Source of the DNA: Qaidamihabitans albus
GTDB lineage: Bacteria > Actinomycetota > Actinomycetes > Mycobacteriales > Pseudonocardiaceae
Direction: 5' to 3'
NCBI RefSeq assembly: GCF_016464705.1
Contig: NZ_JAEHOB010000022.1
Coordinates: 1-64,000 of the forward strand
DNA: 64,000 nt
Numbering within the stretch: position 1 is the stretch's first letter; every line of letters starts with the position of its first letter. A program made the translations under genes and the position numbers. Shown here in pieces: positions 8,876 to 17,219 of this stretch. Below the pieces are notes generated by a model that did not search any database, had not been told where the DNA came from, and saw nothing but the letters and a program-made list of their open reading frames with translations.

Positions 8876-8900
8876 TCCTTGGAATAGTGTATAACAAGGA
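8876..8900. promoter_or_regulatory. Palindromic operator between the ArsR-rhodanese gene and the sulfur operon
   Basis: TCCTTG (8876-8881) and CAAGGA (8895-8900) form a perfect 6-bp inverted repeat with a 13-base AT-rich spacer that contains ATAGTGTAT and a -10-like TATAAC reading rightwards. The site lies 15 bases from the regulator ATG and 45 bases from the operon ATG, so one dimer could control both directions. Confidence 0.6.
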
Positions 8901-8944
8901 AAGACAGCAGGCACCCAGTACCCGCACGTCGAGGAGGCCGCGAG

Positions 8945-10306
8945 ATGGCCACGGTTGATCTTGTTCCCCTGGTCGACGAAGGGCTGGGCAACTCCGCTTA
9001 CCTCGTGGACCTGGGCGACGGCCGCGCACTCGTGGTCGATGTCAGCCTCGACCTGCGGGCGGCCTGGCGTGCGGTACGGCGCCGCGGGCTGCGACCGGCG
9101 TTCGCCGCCGACACGCACCTGCATGCCGACTTCCTCTCCGGTGCCCGCCAGCTGGCGGCGACCGAGGGCACGCGGGTCCTGGCGTCGGCGGCCGGGCACC
9201 GCGAGTTCGCTCACACCGGACTGCACGACGAGGACGAGGTGGACCTCGGCGGCCTGCGGCTGCGCGCGCTCGCCACGCCCGGCCACACCCACGAACACCT
9301 CTCGTTCCTCCTGCTGGACGGCGACGCCCCGGTGGGGGTGTTCACCGGCGGCTCACTGCTGGTGGGCGCCGCCGCCCGTACCGACCTGGTCTCCCCCGAC
9401 CGGACCGAGGCGCTCGCCAGGCAGCAGTACGCCTCGCTGCGCCGGCTGGCGAGCCTGCCGGACGAGGTGGCGGTATGGCCCACGCACGGAGCAGGCTCGT
9501 TCTGCTCGGCCCCGCCGGGCACAAGGCGCACCAGCACCATCGGGCAGGAGAAGGAGACGAACCCGTTGCTGCGAGCCGGTGACGAGGACGCTTTCGTCTC
9601 GGCGCTCACCGGGTCGCTGGGCAGCTTCCCGCCCTACTTCCTGCGCCTGGCCGAGGTCAACCGCCGCGGCCCGGCCGTGCTCGGCACCGATCCCGGCCTG
9701 CCCCCACTGGCCGCGGACACGGTGCGGTCCCTGCTGACCGAGGGCGCCCGGTTGATCGATGTCCGCCCGGTGCCGGAGTTCGCGGCCGGCCACATCCCGG
9801 GCGCGGTGTCCATTCCGCTGCGCCCGGCCTTCGCGTCATGGCTGGGCTGGCTGGCCCCCCACGACCGACCGCTGGTCATTCTGCGAAACACCGAGCAGGA
9901 CCCGGGCGAGATCGTGTGGCAGGCCACCAAGATCGGCTACGACAACCTGGCCGGCGAGCTGGCCGGGGGATTGGCCGCCTGGACCGCCGCGGGCGAACCC
10001 ACCACCGGAACGCGCCTCGTGCGCGCCGACCAGATCGGCGACAGACCGGTGCTCGATACCCGCCAGGCAGCGGAGTTCGCCGCCGGCCACGTTCCTGGCG
10101 CCGCCCATGTCGAGCTCGGCGCGCTGGCCGACCGCGCCGGCGACTTGCCGCGGGAGCCGCTGGTGGTGATGTGCGGGCACGGCGAGCGGGCGATGGGCGC
10201 GGCCAGCCTGCTCGAACGAGCCGGGCACCGCGACCTCGCCGTGCTGGAGGGCGGACCCGGCGACTGGGCACGCAGCACCGGCCGCTCCCTGGAGAGCGGG
10301 GTATGA
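8945..10306 (+). CDS. Metallo-beta-lactamase fold / tandem rhodanese fusion (persulfide dioxygenase-like)
   Basis: A 453-residue three-domain protein. The MBL domain (about 1-240) has THLHADF (H58, H60, D62), PGHTHEH (H114, H116) and THGAGSF (H181), as in the ETHE1/persulfide dioxygenase and MBL-rhodanese families. The metal ligand usually seen as FTGD is replaced by FTGGSLLVG here. Rhodanese 1 (about 255-350) has ILRNTEQ instead of a cysteine and should be inactive; rhodanese 2 (about 358-450) has C410 in VVMCGHGERA. It probably handles protein- or glutathione-bound sulfane sulfur in the cytoplasm. A strong GAGGAGG site precedes ATG 8945, and the stop overlaps the next start (ATGA). Confidence 0.83.
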   Translation: MATVDLVPLVDEGLGNSAYLVDLGDGRALVVDVSLDLRAAWRAVRRRGLRPAFAADTHLHADFLSGARQLAATEGTRVLASAAGHREFAHTGLHDEDEVDLGGLRLRALATPGHTHEHLSFLLLDGDAPVGVFTGGSLLVGAAARTDLVSPDRTEALARQQYASLRRLASLPDEVAVWPTHGAGSFCSAPPGTRRTSTIGQEKETNPLLRAGDEDAFVSALTGSLGSFPPYFLRLAEVNRRGPAVLGTDPGLPPLAADTVRSLLTEGARLIDVRPVPEFAAGHIPGAVSIPLRPAFASWLGWLAPHDRPLVILRNTEQDPGEIVWQATKIGYDNLAGELAGGLAAWTAAGEPTTGTRLVRADQIGDRPVLDTRQAAEFAAGHVPGAAHVELGALADRAGDLPREPLVVMCGHGERAMGAASLLERAGHRDLAVLEGGPGDWARSTGRSLESGV

Positions 10307-11601
10307 GCAGGACCGGATCGCCGCGGCTCGGGTTGCGCGCCAACCTCGCCCAGTTCAGCCTGCTGGTGGCGGTCAACGCCCTCGTCGGCGGCGTGCTCGG
10401 GCAGGAACGCAACGTGCTGCCCCTGCTGGCCGAGCGGGAGTTCGGCCTGACCGCATACACCGCCACGCTGACCTACGTACTCGCCTTCGGCATCACCAAG
10501 GCCGCCACCAACTACTTCGCCGGCACCTGGTCGGATCGTTACGGCCGCAAGCCCGTCCTGCTGGTGGGCTGGCTCGTCGCGATACCGGTACCGCTGATGC
10601 TCATCTGGGCCCCCGACTGGGGCTGGATCGTGGCCGCCAACGTGCTGCTCGGCATCAACCAGGGCATGACCTGGTCCACCACCGTCATCATGAAGATCGA
10701 CCTAGCCGGGCCCGCACGGCGCGGACTCGCGATGGGCCTCAACGAGGCCGCCGGCTACGCCGCCGTCGCTATCACCGCCGCGGCCACCGGCTATCTCGCC
10801 GCCCGCTACGGACTACGCCCCGCGCCCTTCCTGCTCGGCGCGTCCTACGTCGCACTCGGCCTCGGCCTGACCGCGTTCTTCGTGCGGGAGACCCGCGAGC
10901 ACGCCCGCTTCGAAGCCGACGGCCACAGGGCCCGCGCCGATGGGCGCCACGATCACCTGCACGCCGGCCTCACCAGCCGCGAGGTCTTCGGCCACACCAG
11001 CGCGCGCGAGCCCGCCCTTTCGGCGGCCAGCCAGGCCGGGATGGTCAACAACCTCAACGACGGCCTTGCCATGGGACTGCTCCCCATCCTGTTCGTCGCC
11101 GCCGGCCTTTCACTGACCGACATGGGTATCCTCACCGCGCTCTACCCCGCCGTCTGGGGCGTCGGGCAACTCGTCACCGGCCCGCTGTCCGACCGCTGGG
11201 GCCGCAAGCACCTCATCACGGCCGGCATGCTCACCCAGGCCGCCGCACTCGGCCTCATCGCCCTCGCCGATACCTTCGCCGTCTGGGCCGCCGCGGCGGT
11301 GTTGCTCGGCGCGGGTACCGCCATGGTCTATCCGACGCTGCTCGCCGTCATCGGCGACGTCGCCCACCCCGCCTGGCGAGCCCGCTCCGTCGGCGTCTAC
11401 CGGCTCTGGCGTGACGGTGGATTCGCCGTCGGCGCCCTGGTCTCCGGCATCGCCGCCGACCTGTGGGGGCTGCGCGCCGCCGTGTGGATCGTCGCCGCGA
11501 TCACCGCGGTCTCCGGAGTCGTCGTCGCCGTCCGCATGTACGAGACCCACCCGGCGAGCCATCGAAACACCGCCGCGGCAAGGACGAGGGGGACATCGTG
11601 A
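10303..11601 (+). CDS. MFS transporter of the sulfur operon
   Basis: A 432-residue major facilitator with about 12 hydrophobic segments in two halves. The inter-TM2/3 motif SDRYGRKPVLL is repeated in the second half as SDRWGRKHLIT. A histidine-rich loop (GRHDHLHAGL) lies between the halves, near residues 208-220. ATG 10303 overlaps the upstream stop by 4 bases and the 3' end overlaps the cysteine desulfurase start by 4, so the genes are translationally coupled. Substrate is unknown; import or export of a sulfur compound such as thiosulfate, sulfite or a thiol is suggested only by position. Confidence 0.82.
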   Translation: MSRTGSPRLGLRANLAQFSLLVAVNALVGGVLGQERNVLPLLAEREFGLTAYTATLTYVLAFGITKAATNYFAGTWSDRYGRKPVLLVGWLVAIPVPLMLIWAPDWGWIVAANVLLGINQGMTWSTTVIMKIDLAGPARRGLAMGLNEAAGYAAVAITAAATGYLAARYGLRPAPFLLGASYVALGLGLTAFFVRETREHARFEADGHRARADGRHDHLHAGLTSREVFGHTSAREPALSAASQAGMVNNLNDGLAMGLLPILFVAAGLSLTDMGILTALYPAVWGVGQLVTGPLSDRWGRKHLITAGMLTQAAALGLIALADTFAVWAAAAVLLGAGTAMVYPTLLAVIGDVAHPAWRARSVGVYRLWRDGGFAVGALVSGIAADLWGLRAAVWIVAAITAVSGVVVAVRMYETHPASHRNTAAARTRGTS

Positions 11602-12767
11602 CCGTCCACAGCGCACTCGCAGAGGGCCCGGTCTACCTCGACCACAACGCCACCACCCCGATCGACCCCGCCGTCACGGACGCGATGCTGCCGTATCTGA
11701 CCGGCATGTTCGGCAACGCCTCAAGCGAGCACCACTACGGCACCGCGCCCCGCTCGGCACTGCGGCGCGCCCGCGACCAGGTCGCCACCCTGATCGGAGC
11801 CGAAGACGGCCGGATCGTGTTCACCGGATCCGGCTCCGAGGCGGACAACCTCGCCGTCCGCGGCACCGTCCTCGCCGCCGGAATCGACCGGCCGCACGTG
11901 ATCACACAACGCACAGAGCACCCCGCAGTGCTGCAGGCGTGCCGGGCTTTGCAGCGCTGGCACGGCGTCGAGGTGACGTATCTGCCCGTGAACACCGACG
12001 GCCTGGTCGCCCCGGAGCAGCTGGCCACCGCGTTCACCGAGCGCACCGTGCTGGTGTCGGTCATGGCCGCGAACAACGAGACCGGTGCCCTGCAACCGGT
12101 CACCGAGCTGGCCCGGCTCACCCACGAGCACGGTGCGGTGTTCCACTGCGACGCCGCCCAGGCGGCCGGGAAGATTCCGCTCGACGTCACCACGCTCGAC
12201 GTGGACCTGCTCACCGTGGTCGGGCACAAGATGTACGCGCCGAAGGGCATCGCCGCCCTGTACGTCAGACCAGGCTTACCGCTCGAACCCGTGGTGTACG
12301 GCGGCGGGCAGGAACACGGCCTCCGCGCCGGCACCGAGGATGTCGCCCTCGCCGTGGCACTGGGCACGGCCGCCCAACTCGCCGTCGACGACCTCGCCGC
12401 ACGCGGCCACCACCGCATCCAGAACCTGCGGGAGCGCCTCCACCACCGGCTCACCGCCGGCCTCGGCGACCGCGTGCTGCTCAACGGGCCGGTGACAGCA
12501 CGGCTGCCGAACACACTCAACGTCAGCATCCGCGGGGCGATCGCACATCGCCTGCTCGCCGCGGCCCCAGGGATCGCCGCATCGACCGGCTCGGCCTGCC
12601 ACAGCGGCACGCACGAACCGTCACCGGTGCTGACCGCGATGGGCCTCGATCCCGAGCGTGGGTTGTCCGCGCTCCGCCTGTCGCTCGGCCGCTGGAGCAC
12701 GCCTGAGGACATCGACTCCGCCGCGGACCTGATCATCACCGCTGCCGGCACCGATCGGCACGCATGA
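11598..12767 (+). CDS. Cysteine desulfurase (NifS/IscS type)
   Basis: A 389-residue PLP enzyme that moves sulfur from L-cysteine to an active-site cysteine as persulfide. YLDHNATTP starts the fold; H108 (TEHPAV) stacks on PLP; the Schiff-base lysine is K211 in VVGHKMYAPKG; the catalytic cysteine is C334 in STGSACHSG. The start is GTG 11598, which overlaps the MFS stop as GTGA; longer in-frame extensions run through the MFS gene. With rhodanese and MBL partners upstream it likely feeds or balances the sulfane-sulfur pool rather than general Fe-S assembly, since no isc/suf genes are adjacent. Confidence 0.86.
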   Translation: MTVHSALAEGPVYLDHNATTPIDPAVTDAMLPYLTGMFGNASSEHHYGTAPRSALRRARDQVATLIGAEDGRIVFTGSGSEADNLAVRGTVLAAGIDRPHVITQRTEHPAVLQACRALQRWHGVEVTYLPVNTDGLVAPEQLATAFTERTVLVSVMAANNETGALQPVTELARLTHEHGAVFHCDAAQAAGKIPLDVTTLDVDLLTVVGHKMYAPKGIAALYVRPGLPLEPVVYGGGQEHGLRAGTEDVALAVALGTAAQLAVDDLAARGHHRIQNLRERLHHRLTAGLGDRVLLNGPVTARLPNTLNVSIRGAIAHRLLAAAPGIAASTGSACHSGTHEPSPVLTAMGLDPERGLSALRLSLGRWSTPEDIDSAADLIITAAGTDRHA

Positions 12768-13030
12768 GCCGTGAGGAGGCGTCGCCACATTTCGTCGACG
12801 AGCACCGGATCCGGATCGCCGCGCACCGGAGCGGGTGTGGGAAGCCGTTCGCCGCCACCTGGACGCATCCCTGGCGAAGGAGCGGGACAATTCCGCTGCT
12901 CCGGCCCCTCGGAACCGAGCCGCGCTCCGGCTTCGCGGTCGCCCGGATGGCCGGACTCCGGTCATCGGCAGCCGTGCACACGTGCTCGCGGTTCGCGCTC
13001 CGCTCGATCCGCCGATCGAGCCGCGGCTGA
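12764..13030 (+). pseudogene. Decayed small gene (possibly SRPBCC-like), coupled to the desulfurase
   Basis: ATG 12764 overlaps the desulfurase stop (ATGA), so a fifth operon gene once started here. The open frame begins VDEHRIRIAA, but the natural continuation APERVWEAVRRHLDASLA is found one base out of frame from about 12826, and LGTEPRSGFAVARMA returns in the first frame. This pattern looks like an SRPBCC/START-type domain damaged by several indels. Family assignment is by eye and weak; the alternative is that nothing here is translated. The gap 12768-13157 contains no other gene. Confidence 0.4.
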
Positions 13031-13157
13031 CCCGTCGTGGAACCACACTCTGCCAGAGAGTGATCACTCACCGTGGGCAAGATCACTCCTAAAGAGGTAC
13101 CTTTACCCGTCCCGGCCTGCGTAACCTCGGCGATTGTGCTCTGACGAGGCCGCACGA

Positions 13158-14315
13158 GTGACCAGCCCGCATGACCCCGGAGCGTGTGTGAACGTGGACA
13201 ACGTGACTCTGTCCGACTACACCGGCCGTCAACTCCGGAACCTGTGCGCGGAAGCCGGCTTCGACGAGGCGGACGACACTCCCGTCGACCTGCTCCGGGA
13301 GTTGCTCGGTCCCGCCGGCCGGCGTCGGTTGTCCGAGGAACCGCTCTGGTCGTCGGACGTCTCCGACGACGCCAGCCCTGTCGAGTTCTCCTTCGCGTTC
13401 GACGACAACGGCGGACGGGCGATCCGCGTTCTCGGCGAGACGATGGCGGAGGATCCCGGCCCGGCCGCGAACATCGCCGCGGCAAGACGTTTCCTCGACG
13501 TGGTCACCGCGCGGTACGGCTGCACCGCCGACCGTTTCGATGCGGTGCAGGATCTGTTCCTGCCCGCGCAGCCGCACGGCAAGTTCGCCCTGTGGTTCTC
13601 GCTGATCTTCCGGCCGCAGGCTCCGCCGCACCTCAAGGTGTACTTCAACCCGGAGGTGCGCGGACCTGAGCGCGCTCCCGAGCTCGTGGCCGAGGGCCTG
13701 CGCCGGCTCGGCATGGACAACGCCTACGACATCGCCACGGCGCACGCGCTGCGCAGGGGAAGCCGCGACCGGTTCTCCTTCTTCGCACTAGATCTCGACG
13801 ACAGCCCGCTGTCCAGGGTCAAGCTCTACGTCTCGCACGAGAGCGGCCGGAGCGAGGACGTCGAGCAGGCGGCCACGGCCGTCAGTGGGGTGGACGTGGC
13901 GGAGATCCGCGAGTTCTGCCGACTCGTCGGCGGAGGCAGCGGGCCGTTCACCGGGCGGCCCCTGATCTCCAGCTACTCGTTCGTCGAAGCCGATCCCGGC
14001 CGCCCCGGCAACTACAGTCTCTACCTCCCCGTCCGTGACTACGTGCCAGACGACGAGACGGCCCGCTCCCGGGTCAGGTCCTTCATGAGCAGGCGTGGTC
14101 TGGACCAAGCTGATCTCGATCGCGCACTGCGTGCGGTGACGAACCGCTCCCTGCGGGAGAGGGCAGGGCTCATCGCGCACGTGTCACTCCGGCTGGGCGG
14201 CTTCGGCGCGGGCACCACGATCTACCTCTCCTCGGAGGCCTACGGCGGCACTCCCGTGCAGCGCTCGGCGGACGCCACAGCCGTCCCGTTGGCCGACTCG
14301 CCGGTCGGCAGTTGA
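13158..14315 (+). CDS. DMATS-family indole/tryptophan prenyltransferase
   Basis: A roughly 385-residue aromatic prenyltransferase of the dimethylallyltryptophan synthase (ABBA) family. Repeated strand motifs LKVYFNPE and RVKLYVSHE hold the lysine/tyrosine pairs that shield the diphosphate, and SYSFVEADPGRPGNYSLYLPVRDYV is typical of the bacterial branch. It would move a dimethylallyl group from DMAPP to the indole ring of tryptophan. Start is uncertain: GTG 13158, or GTG 13188 which has GGAG five bases upstream. The tryptophanase gene follows 29 bases later; the same pair makes dimethylallylindole compounds in Streptomyces (iptA/tnaA type). Regioselectivity cannot be read from sequence here. 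Confidence 0.83.
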   Translation: MTSPHDPGACVNVDNVTLSDYTGRQLRNLCAEAGFDEADDTPVDLLRELLGPAGRRRLSEEPLWSSDVSDDASPVEFSFAFDDNGGRAIRVLGETMAEDPGPAANIAAARRFLDVVTARYGCTADRFDAVQDLFLPAQPHGKFALWFSLIFRPQAPPHLKVYFNPEVRGPERAPELVAEGLRRLGMDNAYDIATAHALRRGSRDRFSFFALDLDDSPLSRVKLYVSHESGRSEDVEQAATAVSGVDVAEIREFCRLVGGGSGPFTGRPLISSYSFVEADPGRPGNYSLYLPVRDYVPDDETARSRVRSFMSRRGLDQADLDRALRAVTNRSLRERAGLIAHVSLRLGGFGAGTTIYLSSEAYGGTPVQRSADATAVPLADSPVGS

Positions 14316-14344
14316 GCACAGAGCACAGAGAAAGCAGGCGCGCC

Positions 14345-15727
14345 GTGAAGTCCTTCCCTCCCTACCGGATCCAAGTCGTCAAGGAAATACCCATCACGAC
14401 GCGGCAGGAAAGGGAGGAGGTACTCGCCCGCGCCGCCTACAACGGGTTCGACGTGCCGGCGAACAAGGTCACCATCGACCTGCTCACCGACTCGGGAACG
14501 GGCGCCCCGTCCGCGGCCCAGGAGGCGGCGGCCGCGGGGGCGGACCGCTCCTACGCCGGTTCCGACTCCTACTACCGCTTCCGGGAGATCGTCGGCGAGC
14601 TGACCGGTCATCCGCACGTCCTTCCGGTTCATCAGGGACGGGCGGCCGAGCGCGTCCTCTTCGGAGCCGTCCTGGGACCGGGGCGGATCTCGCTCAGCAA
14701 CACGCACTTCGACACCACGCGCGCCAACGTGGAGCTGACCGGCGGCGAGGCACGAGACCTGCCGTGCCCCGAGGCGCGGGACCTGGACAGCCTCGATCCG
14801 TTCAAGGGCAACATCGACCTCGGCGAGCTGGAGCGGACCCTCGCGGGCCCGGACGGCGCGCGGGTCGCGCAGGTGCTCATCACCATCACCAACAACGGCG
14901 GCGGCGGGCAGCCGGTGTCGATGGCCAACCTGGAGTCGGTCCGCCGGATGTGCGACCGCTTCGGGGTTCCCTTCTTCCTCGACGCCGCGCGGTTCGCGGA
15001 GAACGCCTGGCTGGTCACCCAGCGGGAGCCCGGCTACGAGCAGCAGACGCCGCGGGAGGTCGCGCGAAGGACGTTCCGGATGGCCGACGGATGCGTGACC
15101 AGCCTCAAGAAGGACGGCATCGCCCCGATGGGCGCGTTCATCGCCCTGCGCGACGCCGATCTCGCCCAGCGCTGCGAGGCGAACCTCATCGCCACCGAGG
15201 GCTTCCGCACCTACGGCGGGCTGACCGGACACGACCTGGAGCGGGTCGCCCAGGGACTGCGGGAGGTGCTGGACCCGAACTACCTCGGCGCCCGCACGGC
15301 GGAGACAGCGCACCTCGCCGAACTGATCAACGAGGCCGGGGTCGACACCGTCCAGCCACCAGGCATCCACGCGCTCTACCTCAACGCGGGCAGGCTGCTC
15401 CCGCACATCCCGGCCCACGGGTTCCCCGGCCATGCGCTGGCCTGCGAGCTGTACCTGGCGGGCGGTATCCGCTGCGCCGAGCTGGGCTCGCTCTACCTCG
15501 GCGAGTTCGACGCCGCGCACAACCTCGTGGCACCGGCACCTTTCGAACTGGTTCGGCTGGCGATTCCGCGGCGCACCTATACCCAGAGCCACCTGGAGTA
15601 CGTGGCGGACGTGCTGTCGGCCATCGCCAAGAATCCGGAGCAGGTGCCCGAGTACCGCGTGGTGGACGCGCCGCCGGTGCTGCGCCACTTCAACCTGCGC
15701 ATGCGACGGCTCCCGGCGAACCGGTGA
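14345..15727 (+). CDS. tnaA: Tryptophan indole-lyase (tryptophanase)
   Basis: A 460-residue PLP beta-eliminating lyase that splits tryptophan into indole, pyruvate and ammonia. The family pattern is clear: YRIQVVKEIP at the N-terminus, TDSGTGAPS, DSYYRF, PVHQGRAAE, ITNNGGGGQPVSMANL, FLDAARFAENAW, and the PLP lysine K256 in SLKKDGIAPMG. The GTG start at 14345 gives the expected length. It lies directly after the prenyltransferase, so its natural substrate is probably dimethylallyl-tryptophan, releasing dimethylallyl-indole. No flavin monooxygenase gene accompanies the pair, unlike the S. coelicolor-type cluster. A GC-rich hairpin follows its stop. Confidence 0.9.
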   Translation: MKSFPPYRIQVVKEIPITTRQEREEVLARAAYNGFDVPANKVTIDLLTDSGTGAPSAAQEAAAAGADRSYAGSDSYYRFREIVGELTGHPHVLPVHQGRAAERVLFGAVLGPGRISLSNTHFDTTRANVELTGGEARDLPCPEARDLDSLDPFKGNIDLGELERTLAGPDGARVAQVLITITNNGGGGQPVSMANLESVRRMCDRFGVPFFLDAARFAENAWLVTQREPGYEQQTPREVARRTFRMADGCVTSLKKDGIAPMGAFIALRDADLAQRCEANLIATEGFRTYGGLTGHDLERVAQGLREVLDPNYLGARTAETAHLAELINEAGVDTVQPPGIHALYLNAGRLLPHIPAHGFPGHALACELYLAGGIRCAELGSLYLGEFDAAHNLVAPAPFELVRLAIPRRTYTQSHLEYVADVLSAIAKNPEQVPEYRVVDAPPVLRHFNLRMRRLPANR

Positions 15728-15735
15728 GCGGGGAG

Positions 15736-15771
15736 GCCGCTTCCGGATCCGTGGGCACGGTCCGGAGCGGC
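15736..15771. terminator. GC-rich hairpin between convergent tnaA and cvnD
   Basis: GCCGC-TTCCGGA-TCCGTG pairs with CACGG-TCCGGA-GCGGC around a short loop, giving a stem of about 16 bp with two single-base bulges. It sits in the 60-base gap between two convergent genes and can work in both directions. No U tract follows, as is usual in actinomycetes. Confidence 0.55.
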
Positions 15772-15787
15772 CCCGGGACGGCCTGCC

Positions 15788-16411
15788 TCAGCCCCGGCCG
15801 TCCCCGGAATGCACCAGACCGGCCGGCTTGGGCAACTTGCTCATCGCGAACCTCACCAGCTTGATCAGCGCCAGCTTGCTCGACTCCCGCTGCCGTGCGT
15901 CGAAGAAGATGACCGGAACGTGCGGAGCGATCGCGAGCGCCTTCCGGATCTCCTCCTCCTCGTACTCGTCGGCACCGTCGAAGCAGTTGACCGCCACGAT
16001 GAACGGGATCTTGCGCCGCTCGAAGAAGTCGATGGTGGCGAAGCTGCTGTCCAGCCTCCGCGTATCCACCAGCACGACGGTGCCGATCGCACCCTTGGCC
16101 AGCTCGTCCCACATGTACCAGAAGCGATCCTGACCCGGCGTGCCGAAGAGATACAGCACCGTGTGCGGCGAGATGGTGATCCGGCCGAAGTCCAGCGCGA
16201 CCGTCGTCGTCATCTTCCGTTCGACGCCGGTGACGTCGTCCACCCCGTCGCTGGCCTGCGTCATCAGCTCCTCGGTGGACAGCGGCGAGATCTCGCTCAC
16301 CGAGCCGACCATGGTGGTCTTGCCTGCGCCGAACCCGCCGGCCACGACGATCTTGACCGGTGTCGGGATCACGGCCGTCGCCGTGTCGGCGTCATAGTTT
16401 GTGGAGACCAT
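15788..16411 (-). CDS. cvnD: Conservon GTP-binding protein CvnD
   Basis: A 207-residue small GTPase-like protein, the fourth element of actinomycete conservons, which form a membrane-associated signalling complex resembling eukaryotic G-protein systems. The P-loop is GGFGAGKTT (residues 25-33), the G3-like motif is LFGTPGQDRFWYMW, and VNCFDG stands where NKxD is normally found. The start ATG 16411 (MVSTNYDAD) overlaps the end of cvnC by 20 bases. The partner GTPase cycle proteins are encoded by the three genes before it. Confidence 0.87.
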   Translation of the reverse strand: MVSTNYDADTATAVIPTPVKIVVAGGFGAGKTTMVGSVSEISPLSTEELMTQASDGVDDVTGVERKMTTTVALDFGRITISPHTVLYLFGTPGQDRFWYMWDELAKGAIGTVVLVDTRRLDSSFATIDFFERRKIPFIVAVNCFDGADEYEEEEIRKALAIAPHVPVIFFDARQRESSKLALIKLVRFAMSKLPKPAGLVHSGDGRG

Positions 16412-16769
16412 CGAGTACCGCCTGAAGTAGTTCGTAATCCGGGGCATGCTCCGGCTGCGAGGGCGAGCGGACGATCACTTCACCGCGCTCGATCAGATCG
16501 CCGCACAGGACCTTGACAACGGCAATGGGGATCTTGACGTACACCCCGAGCTCCGCGACCGAGAACGGTCGCTTGCACAGCTGCAGGATCGCCAGATGTT
16601 CCGGGGTGAGCCCGAACGGTTCCTGCACCGACGCCTGCGCGGACGGTATCGCCATCACCTGCGTGGCGAGGTCGAGCGCGAGGTCGGAGCCCGGAATCCG
16701 GCCGCGGGTGATGGCGTACGGCCGGACGAGCGGCCCGGCTGCTTCGTCGTACCACTGATCCTCGTCCAT
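16392..16769 (-). CDS. cvnC: Conservon DUF742 protein CvnC
   Basis: A 125-residue DUF742 protein. Typical features are LVRPYAITRGR near the start, LTPEHLAILQLCKRPFSVAELGVYVKIPIAVVKVLCGDLIERG, which looks like a winged helix, and the C-terminal HKL shared by the family. ATG 16769 shares a base with the cvnB stop (TGATG), so translation is coupled. It probably bridges the roadblock protein and the GTPase in the conservon complex. Confidence 0.87.
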   Translation of the reverse strand: MDEDQWYDEAAGPLVRPYAITRGRIPGSDLALDLATQVMAIPSAQASVQEPFGLTPEHLAILQLCKRPFSVAELGVYVKIPIAVVKVLCGDLIERGEVIVRSPSQPEHAPDYELLQAVLDGLHKL

Positions 16770-17194
16770 CACGTTCCCTCGACCGCGGAACCCGCGGCCT
16801 CCCGTGGGGCCGCCGACATGTAGTCACCCACCCTCTTGACGAGGCGGCTCATCTCGTAGGCGATCATCTCGACGTCGACGGTCTCCTCGGCGAGCACCGC
16901 GAGGCACGCACCCTGGCCCGCCGCGGAGACGAACAAGTAGCCCTCCGCCATCTCGATGAGCGTCTGGAGCACCGGACCACGTTCGAAGTGCCTGCTCACG
17001 CCCTTGGCGAGACTCTGCAGGCTCGATGCCATCGCCGACAACTGGTCGGAGTCGTCCTTCGCGAGCGCGGCGGACTTCCCCATGAGCAGGCCGTCGGCGG
17101 ACAGCACGACGGCATTCTGGGCCCCGACCACACGGTCGACCATGTCGTCAAGCAGCCAGTTGAGGTCGGCCTTGGAGTTCCCGTTCTCGTTCAT
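16769..17194 (-). CDS. cvnB: Conservon roadblock/LC7 protein CvnB
   Basis: A 141-residue roadblock/LC7-domain protein. The sequence begins DLNWLLDDMVDRVVGAQNAVVLSADGLLMGKSAAL, the standard conservon form, and continues into FVSAAGQGACLAVLA and the C-terminal helix YEMSRLVKRVGDYM. Such proteins dimerise and usually control small GTPases, here CvnD. It lies 25 bases after cvnA and overlaps cvnC by one base. Confidence 0.87.
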   Translation of the reverse strand: MNENGNSKADLNWLLDDMVDRVVGAQNAVVLSADGLLMGKSAALAKDDSDQLSAMASSLQSLAKGVSRHFERGPVLQTLIEMAEGYLFVSAAGQGACLAVLAEETVDVEMIAYEMSRLVKRVGDYMSAAPREAAGSAVEGT

Positions 17195-17219
17195 TGCTGA
17201 GATCCGATTCCCCTATCGA

